The position numbers and the translations under genes are program-made. From NCBI GenBank assembly GCA_964470965.1, contig CAYYIS010000053.1, forward strand, positions 1-35,205: a stretch of DNA of 35,205 nt, read 5' to 3'. Source of the stretch: CAYYIS01 sp964470965. Lineage in GTDB: Bacteria > JAAXHH01 > JABIQT01. The notes below the pieces were generated by a model. That model ran no database searches. It saw only the letters and a program-made list of their open reading frames with translations, and was not told where the DNA came from. Below, piece by piece: positions 1-8,108 of this stretch (position 1 is its first letter; every line of letters starts with the position of its first letter).

Positions 1-511
1 CGGACCGGCTCCCGGCACGTTTTTCGATCATTCTGACGATGCGTGGCGCGAAGCAGGGAATCTGCTTCTCTATTCAGCGATCCGATTGTACCGCGGAGTG
101 GTGCCTCACATGAAAACCGCCGGGTGGGGACGCATCATTAACATTACATCCGTCACCGTTAAAGAACCATTGGAAAACCTGGTTTTATCGAACGTGTACC
201 GGGCAGGCATCGTTAGCCTGGCAAAAACGATCTCTCGGGAGCTTGCACGGTACAATATCCTGATCAATACAGTATGTCCCGGTTATTATCTGACACAGAG
301 GATGGAAGAGGTGCTTTCGAATCAGGCGGAGAGAGCGGGAAAACCTCTGCAGTCAGTGATATCAGGACTCTCGGAAGATATACCGGTCGGCCGAATGGGT
401 GATCCCGCGGAACTCGCAAATCTTGTCGCATTTCTCGCATCAGACACCGCCAGCAATATGACAGGGGCTACCATTCAGGCAGACGGTGGACTCCTAAAAT
501 CTGTGATGTAG
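1..511 (+). CDS. SDR-family oxidoreductase with atypical active site, 3' part
   Basis: The frame is open from base 2, so the gene begins before the window; the visible part is about 169 residues. It shows the C-terminal two thirds of a Rossmann-fold short-chain dehydrogenase: the helix before the catalytic Ser region, GRIINITSV, the AKTISRELARYNI segment, NTVCPGYYLT after the active site, and the closing LASDTASNMTGATIQADGG. The catalytic YxxxK is not present: where YAASKAG is expected the sequence reads SNVYRAG, with Ser for the Tyr and Arg for the Lys. This resembles the known BKR-like SDR subgroup that lacks a perfect catalytic tetrad. The fold is secure; the reaction is unknown and may not be a classical dehydrogenation. 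The codon at 86 (TTG) is inside the domain and is not the true start. Confidence 0.85.
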   Translation, partial: GPAPGTFFDHSDDAWREAGNLLLYSAIRLYRGVVPHMKTAGWGRIINITSVTVKEPLENLVLSNVYRAGIVSLAKTISRELARYNILINTVCPGYYLTQRMEEVLSNQAERAGKPLQSVISGLSEDIPVGRMGDPAELANLVAFLASDTASNMTGATIQADGGLLKSVM

Positions 512-793
512 CAGGTGTTTTTTGCGAATCCAATTCTGTTGGCTAAATGAAAATGCACACTTCTAGAATCCATCGTGATATCGGGTAAGCCGTGGTATTT
601 TAACTATTTAAAAAATACTTGACGCGTATATACTACAGCGGTATAGTATGGAATGGTTGCAAAGGCCTGCCAACCGCAATCAGTACTGAATTCAGCGGAG
701 GATACCCCTGACCACGCATCTTTAAGAGACTTGCCACTTTACAATATTCATGTCTTATGCGAGGCCGGTGTAATTATCCAACGGGAGTTCCTG
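512..793. other. Intergenic region and sigma factor gene leader
   Basis: This 282-base gap holds the AT-rich promoter of the sigma factor gene (619-647) and about 140 bases of untranslated leader. A frame in phase with the sigma gene is open back to an ATG at 653, but that ATG lies at or before the expected transcription start. I see no obvious terminator for the upstream SDR gene. Confidence 0.5.
619..647 (+). promoter_or_regulatory. sigma70-type promoter of the sigma factor gene
   Basis: TTGACG at 619-624 and TATAGT at 642-647 are separated by 17 bases, in an AT-rich stretch. This predicts a transcription start near 654, so the ATG at 653 cannot be the working start of the downstream gene. 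Confidence 0.75.
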
Positions 794-1693
794 ATGGAAA
801 AGGAAGACAAAAAGGAAAATAGAAAAAAGAATGGTAAAGCACCCGGCGGCGCTAAATCGTTCTCTGCGGAAGACCAGTCACTCGATATATACCTAAGAGA
901 GATCAGGGAGATCCCACTACTCTCGTCCCATGATGAAGTGGACCTGGCCCGGAACGCCCGTTCCGGGGATCGTGCTGCCCTTAATAAACTCGTTCAGTCA
1001 AATTTGAGATTTGTGGTGGCCGTTGCTAAGCAGTATCAGAACCAGGGGCTACCTCTTTCGGATCTGATAAACGAGGGGAATCTCGGACTGATAAAGGCTG
1101 CCGAGCGATTCGATGAAGCCAAAGGGTTCAAGTTTATTTCATATGCCGTCTGGTGGGTTAGGCAGGCGATTCTCCAATCCCTGGCCGAACAATCCAGGAT
1201 TTTCCGTCTTCCGCTGAACCGCGTCGAAGAAATGCGGCGGATCAACAAAGCGCTCCGTGGTTTAAAACAGGAATTCGGTAGAGAACCCAGTACTCAGGAA
1301 ATTGCGGAACAGCTCTCCATGGACCAGAGCGATGTTGCAGTTTCTCTGAATATGTTCAGTTCTCACCTGTCGCTCGATGCATCTTTTAGCAAGGGAGAAG
1401 ACGGCAACCTTCTGGATATTCTAGAAGATCCAAATCAGGAATCCCCTGATGCTTCTCTGATGGATAAGGCCATGAAAGAAGAGGTTCTGTGGGCAATAAA
1501 TACCCTTTCCGCCCGCGAGGCAGAGGTAGTAAGACTTTATTTCGGGATCGACGAAGACAGGCCGTTTACGCTGGACGAGATCGGCAAGGAGTTCGCTCTG
1601 ACGCGTGAACGTGTTAGGCAGATCAAGGAACGCGCCATCAGGCGCCTGCAGCACAGCTCTCGAAGCTTGCGCCTGAAACCTTATATGAGTTGA
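794..1693 (+). CDS. rpoD: RNA polymerase sigma factor, RpoD/SigA (sigma70) family
   Basis: Predicted 299-residue sigma70-family protein that directs core RNA polymerase to promoters. It has a Lys-rich N-terminus, then region 1.2 (SLDIYLREIREIPLLS), region 2 with NLRFVVAVAKQYQNQGLPL, DLINEGNLGLIKAAERFD and the -10-recognising FKFISYAVWWVRQAI, region 3, and region 4 ending TLDEIGKEFALTRERVRQIK, the -35-binding helix-turn-helix. It lacks a long region 1.1, as do the compact primary sigmas of Bacteroidetes and relatives. I chose ATG 794 because GGGAG at 783-787 precedes it by six bases and because the promoter ends at 647; the longer frame from 653 would add 47 unlike residues. It could be the primary sigma or a group 2 paralogue; the gene symbol is by family. 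Confidence 0.9.
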   Translation: MEKEDKKENRKKNGKAPGGAKSFSAEDQSLDIYLREIREIPLLSSHDEVDLARNARSGDRAALNKLVQSNLRFVVAVAKQYQNQGLPLSDLINEGNLGLIKAAERFDEAKGFKFISYAVWWVRQAILQSLAEQSRIFRLPLNRVEEMRRINKALRGLKQEFGREPSTQEIAEQLSMDQSDVAVSLNMFSSHLSLDASFSKGEDGNLLDILEDPNQESPDASLMDKAMKEEVLWAINTLSAREAEVVRLYFGIDEDRPFTLDEIGKEFALTRERVRQIKERAIRRLQHSSRSLRLKPYMS

Positions 1694-1735
1694 GATTAAA
1701 CATCACATCGTTTTGTTATCAGAAGTAGAACAATT

Positions 1736-1809
1736 CCCGGAGACATGCGTTATGTTGTTGCAACGGTTAAATATCTCGTTGTGACGATGTTGGCCTTCCG
1801 GGTTTTTTT
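1736..1809 (+). terminator. Possible branched terminator after the sigma factor gene
   Basis: CCCGGA at 1736-1741 can pair with TCCGGG at 1797-1802, which is followed directly by seven T (1803-1809). Inside lies a smaller hairpin, CAACG 1761-1765 with CGTTG 1777-1781. The long loop makes this less certain than a simple hairpin. It would separate the sigma gene from the xylulokinase operon. Confidence 0.4.
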
Positions 1810-1824
1810 ATTGAAGGATTGTGC

Positions 1825-3363
1825 ATGAAACACATGATTGGTATCGATGTCGGGACCTCGGGAGTCAAATCTATCCTCGTTGATGAAACGGGTGATCTGG
1901 TGGCCGGTGCTTTTGAGGAATACGCACTCAACACCCCCCACCCTAACTGGGCCGAACAGGATCCGGCAGACTGGTGGCAAGCGACAGTCAACACCTTATG
2001 CGAGGTAATAAAATCATCTGAAGTGGATCCTGGCTCAGTCTCGGGGGTCGGGCTGTCGGGTCAGATGCACAGTTCTGTGCTTCTCGATGAAAATGACGAG
2101 GTGTTGCGGCCATCTATTCTGTGGTGCGATACGCGTACTACCGAACAATGCCGGTGGATCACCGAAACTGTAGGGGAACAGAATCTTGTTCAGTGGGTAT
2201 CCAATCCCGCACTGGAAGGGTTTACGGCACCCAAGCTGATCTGGGTACGTGATAACGAACCCGACGTGTATGATAGGATTCATCGTGTGATGCTACCCAA
2301 GGACTATATCCGTTTCCGACTGACCGGTGAATACGGCATGGATGTGTCTGACGCAGCCGGTACTCTCCTGTTCGACGTGCGGAATCGCAGATGGTCCAGC
2401 GAGATAATAGATGCGCTATCCCTCCCCGCCGAAGCCATGCCGCCCGTGTTTGAATCGATCGATGTGTGCGGTGCAATATCCGCGAGGGTCGCTTCAGCGA
2501 CGGGGCTTAAGCCCGGTACTCCGGTTGTGGGTGGAGGAGCGGACAACACCTGCGGTGCCGTGGGAACCGGGATCGTTGAACCTGGTCGCGTCCTGGCTAG
2601 CCTCGGCACCTCCGGCGTCGTATTCGCGCATACGGATGATGTTAAAGTAGATCCTGAAATGCGGGTGCACACCTTCTGTCACAGTGTGCCGGGTAAATGG
2701 TATTTGATGGGCGTGACGCTATTCGCAGGCGGTTCCTTCCAATGGTTCAGGGATAATTTGGGACAATTGGAATCCGGAACGGCGGAACTCGTTGGCCTGG
2801 ATCCATATGAACTGCTTACCATGGAAGCGGGTAGGGCCCCCTCTGGCAGCGAGGGACTCATCTTCCTGCCCTATCTGATGGGGGAGCGCACACCGCATAA
2901 GGACGCCAATGCCAAAGGAGCCTTTGTGGGGTTGACGGGAAGACATGGCCGCGGTCACATGATTCGGGCCGTAATGGAAGGAATCACTTTTGCGATGCGC
3001 GACTCGATCGATATCATGCGGGGGCTCGGTCTGGAACTTAGTCAAATCAGGGCGACCGGCGGCGGCGCAAGGAGTGATATGTGGCGTCAGATTCAGGCTG
3101 ATGTATACGGTGCCGAGGTAGTAACGATCAATGCAGAAGAAGGACCGGCGTTCGGGGCCGCATTGCTGGCTGCCGTAGGCACCGGCCTTTTTTCCGATGT
3201 GGGATCTGCCTGTGACGAATTAATCAGAGTGGAGACCCGTACCGAGCCCCTGGCGGAAAATCAGAATATGTACGATGATTATTACCAGGTTTTCACGGGG
3301 CTGTATCCCGCGCTGAAACCAAGTTTCGATCAGATAACAAACTTGGTTAGAAACACTACATGA
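1825..3363 (+). CDS. xylB: Xylulokinase (FGGY-family carbohydrate kinase)
   Basis: A 512-residue FGGY kinase predicted to phosphorylate D-xylulose to xylulose 5-phosphate with ATP in the cytoplasm. The N-terminal phosphate loop reads IGIDVGTSGVKSILVD. The xylulokinase-type GLSGQMHSSVLLDE and ILWCDTRTTEQCR segments follow, then GGGADNTCGAVGTG, GTSGVVF, and the second-domain ATP motif RATGGGARSDMWRQIQAD. Length and order are those of XylB. ATG 1825 is preferred over TTG 1819 because GAAGGA (1813-1818) is six bases upstream of it. The gene is followed after 22 bases by sucC, so it probably heads a three-gene unit with sucCD, an unusual partnership. No xylose isomerase is adjacent, so a related ketose substrate cannot be excluded. 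Confidence 0.9.
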   Translation: MKHMIGIDVGTSGVKSILVDETGDLVAGAFEEYALNTPHPNWAEQDPADWWQATVNTLCEVIKSSEVDPGSVSGVGLSGQMHSSVLLDENDEVLRPSILWCDTRTTEQCRWITETVGEQNLVQWVSNPALEGFTAPKLIWVRDNEPDVYDRIHRVMLPKDYIRFRLTGEYGMDVSDAAGTLLFDVRNRRWSSEIIDALSLPAEAMPPVFESIDVCGAISARVASATGLKPGTPVVGGGADNTCGAVGTGIVEPGRVLASLGTSGVVFAHTDDVKVDPEMRVHTFCHSVPGKWYLMGVTLFAGGSFQWFRDNLGQLESGTAELVGLDPYELLTMEAGRAPSGSEGLIFLPYLMGERTPHKDANAKGAFVGLTGRHGRGHMIRAVMEGITFAMRDSIDIMRGLGLELSQIRATGGGARSDMWRQIQADVYGAEVVTINAEEGPAFGAALLAAVGTGLFSDVGSACDELIRVETRTEPLAENQNMYDDYYQVFTGLYPALKPSFDQITNLVRNTT

Positions 3364-3385
3364 TTGCTGTTATAAGGAGGTCCCA

Positions 3386-4537
3386 TTGAATATTCATGAA
3401 TACCAGGCAAAGGAAATTTTCGCTCAATTTGATACACCGATTCCGAGCGGTGGTGTAGCCCGGACACCGGATGAGGTCCGTAAAATCGCCGAAGATATCG
3501 GTAAAACAGTGGTGGTCAAAGCGCAGGTGCATGTTGGCGGGCGAGGGAAGGCGGGAGGTATAAAGCTGGCTGAGACTCCGGACGAAGCCTTTGAAAATAG
3601 TCGGCAGATCCTCGGTATGGATATTAAAGGTCTTACGGTAAAAACGGTGCTTGTTGAAGAAGCAGTGGACATCGCCCATGAAGCCTATGTGGGCATCATT
3701 ATGGACCGACAGTCGAAAAAACCTGTTTTTATGGTGAGTGCAGCAGGTGGTATTGATATTGAGGATGTGGCTAAAGAAACGCCGGAAAAAATCCATAATC
3801 TGGCGGTTGATCCGTTGCTCGGGCTTTTGCCGTATCAAGCCCGGGAACTTGCCTACAAACTGTATGATGATCCCGCCGTAGCCAACCAGGCTGCCCGTAT
3901 TCTGACGCAGTTATACCTGGTGTTCGTATCCAGCGACGCTTCTCTGGCGGAAATCAATCCGCTGGTGACAACGCGGGATGGAAAAGTCTGGGCGGTTGAT
4001 GGGAAGATGAACATAGATGACAGTGCGCTTTATAAGCAGCCCCAAATTACAGAAATGCGCGATCCCGATGGGGAAAATGCCGCTGAGGTTGAAGCCCGCG
4101 AGACGGGATTGAGCTTTGTGAAACTGGACGGTAACATCGGTTGTGTCGTAAATGGCGCCGGCCTTGCCATGGCGACGATGGATCTTGTTAAGTACTATGG
4201 TGGTGACCCTGCTAATTTCCTTGATATCGGTGGCAGCTCTAACCCCGACAAAGTGGTGTCCGCTGTGAATATCATTACATCGGATCCCAAGGTAGATGCG
4301 ATTCTATTCAATATCTTCGGCGGTATCACCCGATGTGACGACGTTGCCAACGGCATCGTCACGGCACTAGATAGAATTGCCCAGGGGCCATCCGGTCCAC
4401 TTAAACTTCCCATCGTTATCAGGCTGACAGGCACCAATGAGGAAGAGGGGCGTCGTATCCTGAACGAAATTGACCTTGTGGCCTCCGACAATATGGCGGA
4501 TGCCGTGCAACAGGTGATCGCCCTAAGTAAACAATAG
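3386..4537 (+). CDS. sucC: Succinyl-CoA ligase (ADP/GDP-forming), beta subunit
   Basis: A 383-residue ATP-grasp subunit that, with SucD, interconverts succinyl-CoA and succinate with substrate-level phosphorylation in the TCA cycle. The N-terminus MNIHEYQAKEIFAQFDTPIP is the family hallmark. VVVKAQVHVGGRGKAGGIK is the nucleotide-binding strand, SLAEINPLVTT and AVDGKMNIDD carry Mg2+/ATP contacts, and NGAGLAMATMDLVKYYGG starts the ligase domain. Length is typical (about 385). The start is TTG at 3386 behind a very strong AAGGAGG (3374-3380), five bases away; no ATG fits. It lies 22 bases after xylB and 63 before sucD. Confidence 0.97.
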   Translation: MNIHEYQAKEIFAQFDTPIPSGGVARTPDEVRKIAEDIGKTVVVKAQVHVGGRGKAGGIKLAETPDEAFENSRQILGMDIKGLTVKTVLVEEAVDIAHEAYVGIIMDRQSKKPVFMVSAAGGIDIEDVAKETPEKIHNLAVDPLLGLLPYQARELAYKLYDDPAVANQAARILTQLYLVFVSSDASLAEINPLVTTRDGKVWAVDGKMNIDDSALYKQPQITEMRDPDGENAAEVEARETGLSFVKLDGNIGCVVNGAGLAMATMDLVKYYGGDPANFLDIGGSSNPDKVVSAVNIITSDPKVDAILFNIFGGITRCDDVANGIVTALDRIAQGPSGPLKLPIVIRLTGTNEEEGRRILNEIDLVASDNMADAVQQVIALSKQ

Positions 4538-4549
4538 TCACCACGAATT

Positions 4550-4576
4550 GCCGCTCCGCAACTTCGATAGAGCGGC
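4550..4576 (+). other. Hairpin between sucC and sucD
   Basis: GCCGCTC (4550-4556) pairs perfectly with GAGCGGC (4570-4576) around a 13-base loop. There is no T tract, so it is probably not a terminator; it could affect mRNA stability or the ratio of the two subunits. Confidence 0.45.
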
Positions 4577-4600
4577 ATGGTTAGACATTGGAGAGAATTC

Positions 4601-5467
4601 ATGAGCATACTTGTGAACAAGGATACAGCCGTCGTCGTGCAGGGCATCACCGGCCGGGACGGAAAATTCCACACCCAGCAGATGCTGGAATATGGTACAC
4701 AAATCGTTTCCGGTGTAACGCCGGGGAAAGCGGGACAGAACGTCGATGGCGTTCCGGTTTATAACACCGTTCAGGACGCGGTCGACGCAACAAGTGCCAA
4801 CACGTCCATTATCTATGTCCCTCCTCCTTTTGCCGCGGACGCGATATTCGAAGCCTCCAACGTGGGAATCGAACTCATAATATGTATTACCGAAGGAATC
4901 CCGGCGCTCGAGATGGTTAATGTGTTTGCCCATTTACAATCGACCTCATCCCGACTTGTGGGGCCAAACTGTCCGGGTGTCATTTCGCCCGGTTCAACGA
5001 AAGTCGGCATCATGCCGGGCCATATCCACAGACAGGGAAATGTGGGCGTTGTCTCAAGAAGTGGAACGCTCACTTATGAAATCGTGCATCAGCTTACGAC
5101 GGCCGATATCGGTCAATCAACATGTCTTGGTATAGGTGGTGATCCGATTGTCGGGACCAATTTCATAGACGCGCTTTCAATGTACGAAGCAGATCCGGAC
5201 ACGGACGCCGTGGTTATGATCGGGGAAATCGGTGGATCAGACGAGGAAAACGCCGCGGTTTTCGTAAAGGAAAATATGAAAACACCGGTAGTAGGGTTTA
5301 TTGCCGGACGAACGGCACCTGCGGGAAAGCGTATGGGACATGCCGGTGCCATTATATCTGGCGGCACCGGAACTGCCGAAGAAAAAATCTCAGCCATGAA
5401 TGACGCTGGAATACCTGTAGCGGATCGTTCCATAGATATAGTAGACCTTATCAGGGAACGCCTGTAG
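4601..5467 (+). CDS. sucD: Succinyl-CoA ligase, alpha subunit
   Basis: A 288-residue subunit that binds CoA and carries the phosphorylated histidine. The N-terminus MSILVNKDTAVVVQGITGR is the CoA-binding Rossmann fold, followed by GVTPGKAGQ, NCPGVISPG and GIGGDPIVGTNFID. The active-site GKRMGHAGAIISGGTGTAEEK places the phosphohistidine at His247, matching the position known from E. coli. The ATG at 4601 is chosen because GGAGAG (4590-4595) precedes it and the family N-terminus starts there; an in-phase upstream ATG at 4577 would add eight unlike residues within the intercistronic hairpin. It forms the heterodimer partner of the preceding sucC. Confidence 0.97.
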   Translation: MSILVNKDTAVVVQGITGRDGKFHTQQMLEYGTQIVSGVTPGKAGQNVDGVPVYNTVQDAVDATSANTSIIYVPPPFAADAIFEASNVGIELIICITEGIPALEMVNVFAHLQSTSSRLVGPNCPGVISPGSTKVGIMPGHIHRQGNVGVVSRSGTLTYEIVHQLTTADIGQSTCLGIGGDPIVGTNFIDALSMYEADPDTDAVVMIGEIGGSDEENAAVFVKENMKTPVVGFIAGRTAPAGKRMGHAGAIISGGTGTAEEKISAMNDAGIPVADRSIDIVDLIRERL

Positions 5468-5479
5468 CGGTTTTTCCAC

Positions 5480-5509
5480 TTGACAAAACTCTGGTGCCCA
5501 TGGTATTAT
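5480..5509 (+). promoter_or_regulatory. Strong sigma70 promoter of the fatty-acid operon
   Basis: TTGACA at 5480-5485 is a perfect -35; TATTAT at 5504-5509 follows after 18 bases and is preceded by TGG, giving an extended -10 (TGn). Predicted transcription start is near 5516, about 65 bases before the DUF177 gene. Confidence 0.8.
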
Positions 5510-5581
5510 ATGTGGCCTTTCGGCGATGAGAATTCGTTTTGATTAATCGCGCGACAGGGTTTTACCGGAGAGGGTGCGCCG

Positions 5582-6100
5582 ATGGTTACGATTCCGATTG
5601 AAGACCTTGTCGATGGTGTGCATCAGATAAATTTTGACAGCACCCCTGATGATCTGGCGTTGCCGAGAGACGACGGCCGGTTCGAATCACCGATCCACAT
5701 TGCGGCGGAAATGACCAAAATGGGTAGTGACCTGGTCATTCGCGGTGAAATTTCAGTGGAGGTGACAACGGAATGCAGCCGGTGCCTGACAGTATTTAAA
5801 AATCCGGTCATTACTCAGATCTATGTGCTGTTTGAACGGACGGAACATCTGTCGATCGATTCGGACGATGTGGATGAATCTGACGACCTGGTGTTTCTAG
5901 ATACCGATGCCAAAGAGATCGATATAGGACCACGGGTGGCTGAAGCAATTGGATTGGCGATGCCTCTGAAACCCCTCTGTAAAGAGGTCTGCAAGGGACT
6001 ATGCTCCATCTGTGGTACCGACCTGAATAAAGGAAGCTGCGAGTGTAAGGTAGAGTCGGAAGATCAGCGCTGGCAAGCTTTGAAAGGAATCTATCAATAA
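5582..6100 (+). CDS. DUF177/YceD-family protein
   Basis: A 172-residue protein of the DUF177 (YceD) family, which sits before rpmF in very many bacteria and is linked to 23S rRNA accumulation and ribosome assembly. The family core is visible: IRGEISVEVTTECSRCL with the first Cys pair (CSRC), acidic LSIDSDDVDESDDLVFLD, then EIDIGPRVAEAIGLAMPLKP and a Cys-rich tail with CKEVC, LCSICG and CEC, likely to bind zinc. The tail ends in DQRWQALKGI, the usual DPRLAALKxL-like close. The start at 5582 has GGAGAGGG at 5567-5574. It is the first gene of the operon; rpmF follows after 15 bases. Confidence 0.88.
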   Translation: MVTIPIEDLVDGVHQINFDSTPDDLALPRDDGRFESPIHIAAEMTKMGSDLVIRGEISVEVTTECSRCLTVFKNPVITQIYVLFERTEHLSIDSDDVDESDDLVFLDTDAKEIDIGPRVAEAIGLAMPLKPLCKEVCKGLCSICGTDLNKGSCECKVESEDQRWQALKGIYQ

Positions 6101-6115
6101 CCGGAAGGAATGATC

Positions 6116-6298
6116 ATGGCACTCCCGAAACGACGACATTCTCGGGCCCGCAGCCGTAAACGGCGCACGCATTGGGTACTCGCCTGTCCCACACTGGTCG
6201 AGTGTTCTCACTGCGGTGAGAAGAAGCGGACACATCGAGTTTGCCCGCACTGCGGTCATTACAACGACAGGGCGGTAACGAAGCAGCAAGAAGCGTAA
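6116..6298 (+). CDS. rpmF: 50S ribosomal protein L32
   Basis: A 60-residue basic ribosomal protein. The start MALPKRRHSRARSRKRRTHW matches the L32 N-terminus, and the zinc ribbon CSHCGEKKRTHRVCPHCGHY carries two CxxC pairs, so this is the zinc-binding form. ATG 6116 is chosen over an in-phase ATG at 6110 because the family begins MA(V/L)PKRR and GGAAGGA (6102-6108) lies seven bases upstream. Confidence 0.97.
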   Translation: MALPKRRHSRARSRKRRTHWVLACPTLVECSHCGEKKRTHRVCPHCGHYNDRAVTKQQEA

Positions 6299-6316
6299 AC
6301 AGATAAAACACCCTGC

Positions 6317-6357
6317 AGACACCGGATAAATCTAGTTATGGTAATTATCCGGTGTCT
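6317..6357 (+). terminator. 13-bp perfect hairpin between rpmF and fabD
   Basis: The 13 bases at 6317-6329 pair perfectly with 6345-6357 around a 15-base loop, followed only by a short TTT run (6357-6359). The stem is strong enough for an intrinsic terminator or RNase III-type processing signal, but the T tract is poor, so partial read-through (attenuation) into fabD is likely. It sits exactly where plsX and fabH are usually found. Confidence 0.6.
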
Positions 6358-6391
6358 TTGCATCTTAATACTGAAATAAGCCCATTCGCCT

Positions 6392-7345
6392 ATGAGCAAA
6401 GGCTCCATTGCATTTCTGTTTCCAGGACAGGCATCGCAGTACGTCGGTATGGGACAGGATTTGTACGAACTATATCCCTTTGTGAGGGAATTGTACGAGC
6501 AGGCAAATGTGTTGCTGGGTTATGACATAACCAGCGTATCGTTCGAGGGGCCTGCGGCAACGCTGCGGGAAACGGTACATACGCAACCGGCCATTCTGGT
6601 TCATAGCATTGCGGTGGCATCCGTGCTTGCTACACATGATATCAAGCCGGAATTTGTTGCGGGCCACAGCCTGGGGGAGTATTCCGCGCTGGTGTCCGGT
6701 GAATATCTGGGATTTTCCGAATCGTTGCGCCTGGTACGGCTTCGAAGCACGTTGATGCATAAGGCAGGTACGGAAAAACCAGGAACAATGGCTGCGATTA
6801 TCGGCCTGACTCCTGAAGAAATAGACCGGATTTGTACAGAAGCATCTAACGAGTCTGAGCCGGTTCAGGCAGCGAACTACAACTCGCCGGAGCAGGTCGT
6901 CATTGCCGGGTCTATTCCTGCCGTACAGCGCGCAATGGATCTCGCGAACAGCGCCGGCGCGAAGCGTGCCATGCAGTTGGAAGTTAGCGGAGCATTTCAT
7001 TCTGTTTTAATGGAGGGTGCGGTGGCCGGATTGTCCGATGCGATCACCGACACGCCATTAAGCGGTTCGAAAATTCCCCTCATCGCAAATGTAACGGCGG
7101 AGCCTGTAAACGAAATCGCTCAAATTCGGAAACTGCTGATATTACAGCTTACCAATCCGGTAAGATGGGCGGAATCCATGTCCAATCTGGTGAGCCTCGG
7201 CGTGGACACTTTCATAGAAGTCGGACCGGGGAAGGTCCTTAAAGGTTTAATGCGCCGTATAGACCGTAATGTTACGGTTCTGAACGCGGATACGGCAGAG
7301 AGTATAGACAAAATAATCGCATGGTCTGAGGACTCGTCTGAATGA
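6392..7345 (+). CDS. fabD: Malonyl-CoA:ACP transacylase
   Basis: A 317-residue transacylase that loads malonate from CoA onto acyl carrier protein for type II fatty acid synthesis. FLFPGQASQYVGMGQDL is the N-terminal oxyanion-loop motif, GHSLGEYSALV carries the nucleophile Ser93, the conserved Arg lies in RLVRLRSTLM, and SGAFHSVLM supplies the catalytic His203. FIEVGPGKVLKGLMRR closes the domain. Length is normal. No clear ribosome-binding site precedes ATG 6392. It overlaps fabG by four bases (ATGA), so the two are translationally coupled. Its malonyl-ACP product would feed the neighbouring FabF. Confidence 0.96.
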   Translation: MSKGSIAFLFPGQASQYVGMGQDLYELYPFVRELYEQANVLLGYDITSVSFEGPAATLRETVHTQPAILVHSIAVASVLATHDIKPEFVAGHSLGEYSALVSGEYLGFSESLRLVRLRSTLMHKAGTEKPGTMAAIIGLTPEEIDRICTEASNESEPVQAANYNSPEQVVIAGSIPAVQRAMDLANSAGAKRAMQLEVSGAFHSVLMEGAVAGLSDAITDTPLSGSKIPLIANVTAEPVNEIAQIRKLLILQLTNPVRWAESMSNLVSLGVDTFIEVGPGKVLKGLMRRIDRNVTVLNADTAESIDKIIAWSEDSSE

Positions 7346-8085
7346 ATGGCCTGAGTGAGAAGGTAGCTATTGTCACCGGTGCTACGCAGGGTATCGGATA
7401 TGGCATTGCCGAGCGCCTTGCCGGTGAAGGAATGACGGTGGTGGTGACCAGCAGGGACGCAGAGAAAGCCCAGCAGACTGCCGACAGTCTTATGGCTACC
7501 GGTGGCAGTGCGCTTGGTCTGGGTGTGCAGGTGAACGAACCCGATAGTGTGTCCCAGATGTATGAGCATGTAATGAAAGAATATGGTGCAGTCCATGTGC
7601 TCGTCAATAACGCGGCAGCGGTTCGTGATACCCTACTTCTGCGAATGAAACGAGTAGACTGGGATGAGGTGATCGCCGTGAACCTCGGTGCCGTTTTTCA
7701 ATGCACCCAGGGGGTTACCCGTATCATGATGAAACAGCGGTACGGGAGGATAATTAATCTGACATCTATCGTAGGCGTGATAGGCAACGCCGGCCAGGCG
7801 AATTATGCAGCGTCCAAAGCCGGAATCATAGGGTTCACAAAATCCGTGGCCAGGGAACTCGGCAGTCGGGGTGTTACGGTCAACGCGGTTGCGCCGGGTT
7901 TCATAGAAACACCGATGACGGCGGACCTGCCGGACCAGATTCGTGCGGGCTTCGTCGACGGTACTCCTCTCGGACGCCCGGGGGATTCCGAGGACGTGTC
8001 GGGTGCAGTTGCATTCCTTGCTTCGGATGATGCATCGTTTATCACCGGACAGGTACTTCATGTAGATGGTGGTATGGTAATGTAA
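7342..8085 (+). CDS. fabG: 3-oxoacyl-ACP reductase
   Basis: A 247-residue SDR that reduces 3-oxoacyl-ACP with NADPH in the elongation cycle. The cofactor loop is GATQGIGYGIA, NNAAAVRD is the structural Asn motif, and the catalytic set is Ser142, Tyr155 and Lys159 in ANYAASKAG. The C-terminus GQVLHVDGGMVM is standard for FabG. The start overlaps the fabD stop (ATGA). Its position between fabD and acpP agrees with the widely conserved fab order, which distinguishes it from the other SDRs in the window. Confidence 0.96.
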   Translation: MNGLSEKVAIVTGATQGIGYGIAERLAGEGMTVVVTSRDAEKAQQTADSLMATGGSALGLGVQVNEPDSVSQMYEHVMKEYGAVHVLVNNAAAVRDTLLLRMKRVDWDEVIAVNLGAVFQCTQGVTRIMMKQRYGRIINLTSIVGVIGNAGQANYAASKAGIIGFTKSVARELGSRGVTVNAVAPGFIETPMTADLPDQIRAGFVDGTPLGRPGDSEDVSGAVAFLASDDASFITGQVLHVDGGMVM

Positions 8086-8108
8086 TTTAAAGAGGATAGA
8101 AATAGAGA

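Noticed and set aside
653..793. Longer N-terminus of the sigma factor from ATG 653
   Set aside because: The ATG is at or before the transcription start predicted from the promoter at 619-647, and the added residues do not resemble sigma factors.
3356..3838. 160-codon frame on the minus strand
   Set aside because: It is antisense to sucC, whose protein family match is certain; no ribosome-binding site or family resemblance.
6470..7000. 176-codon frame on the minus strand
   Set aside because: It is antisense to fabD and is a shadow of it.
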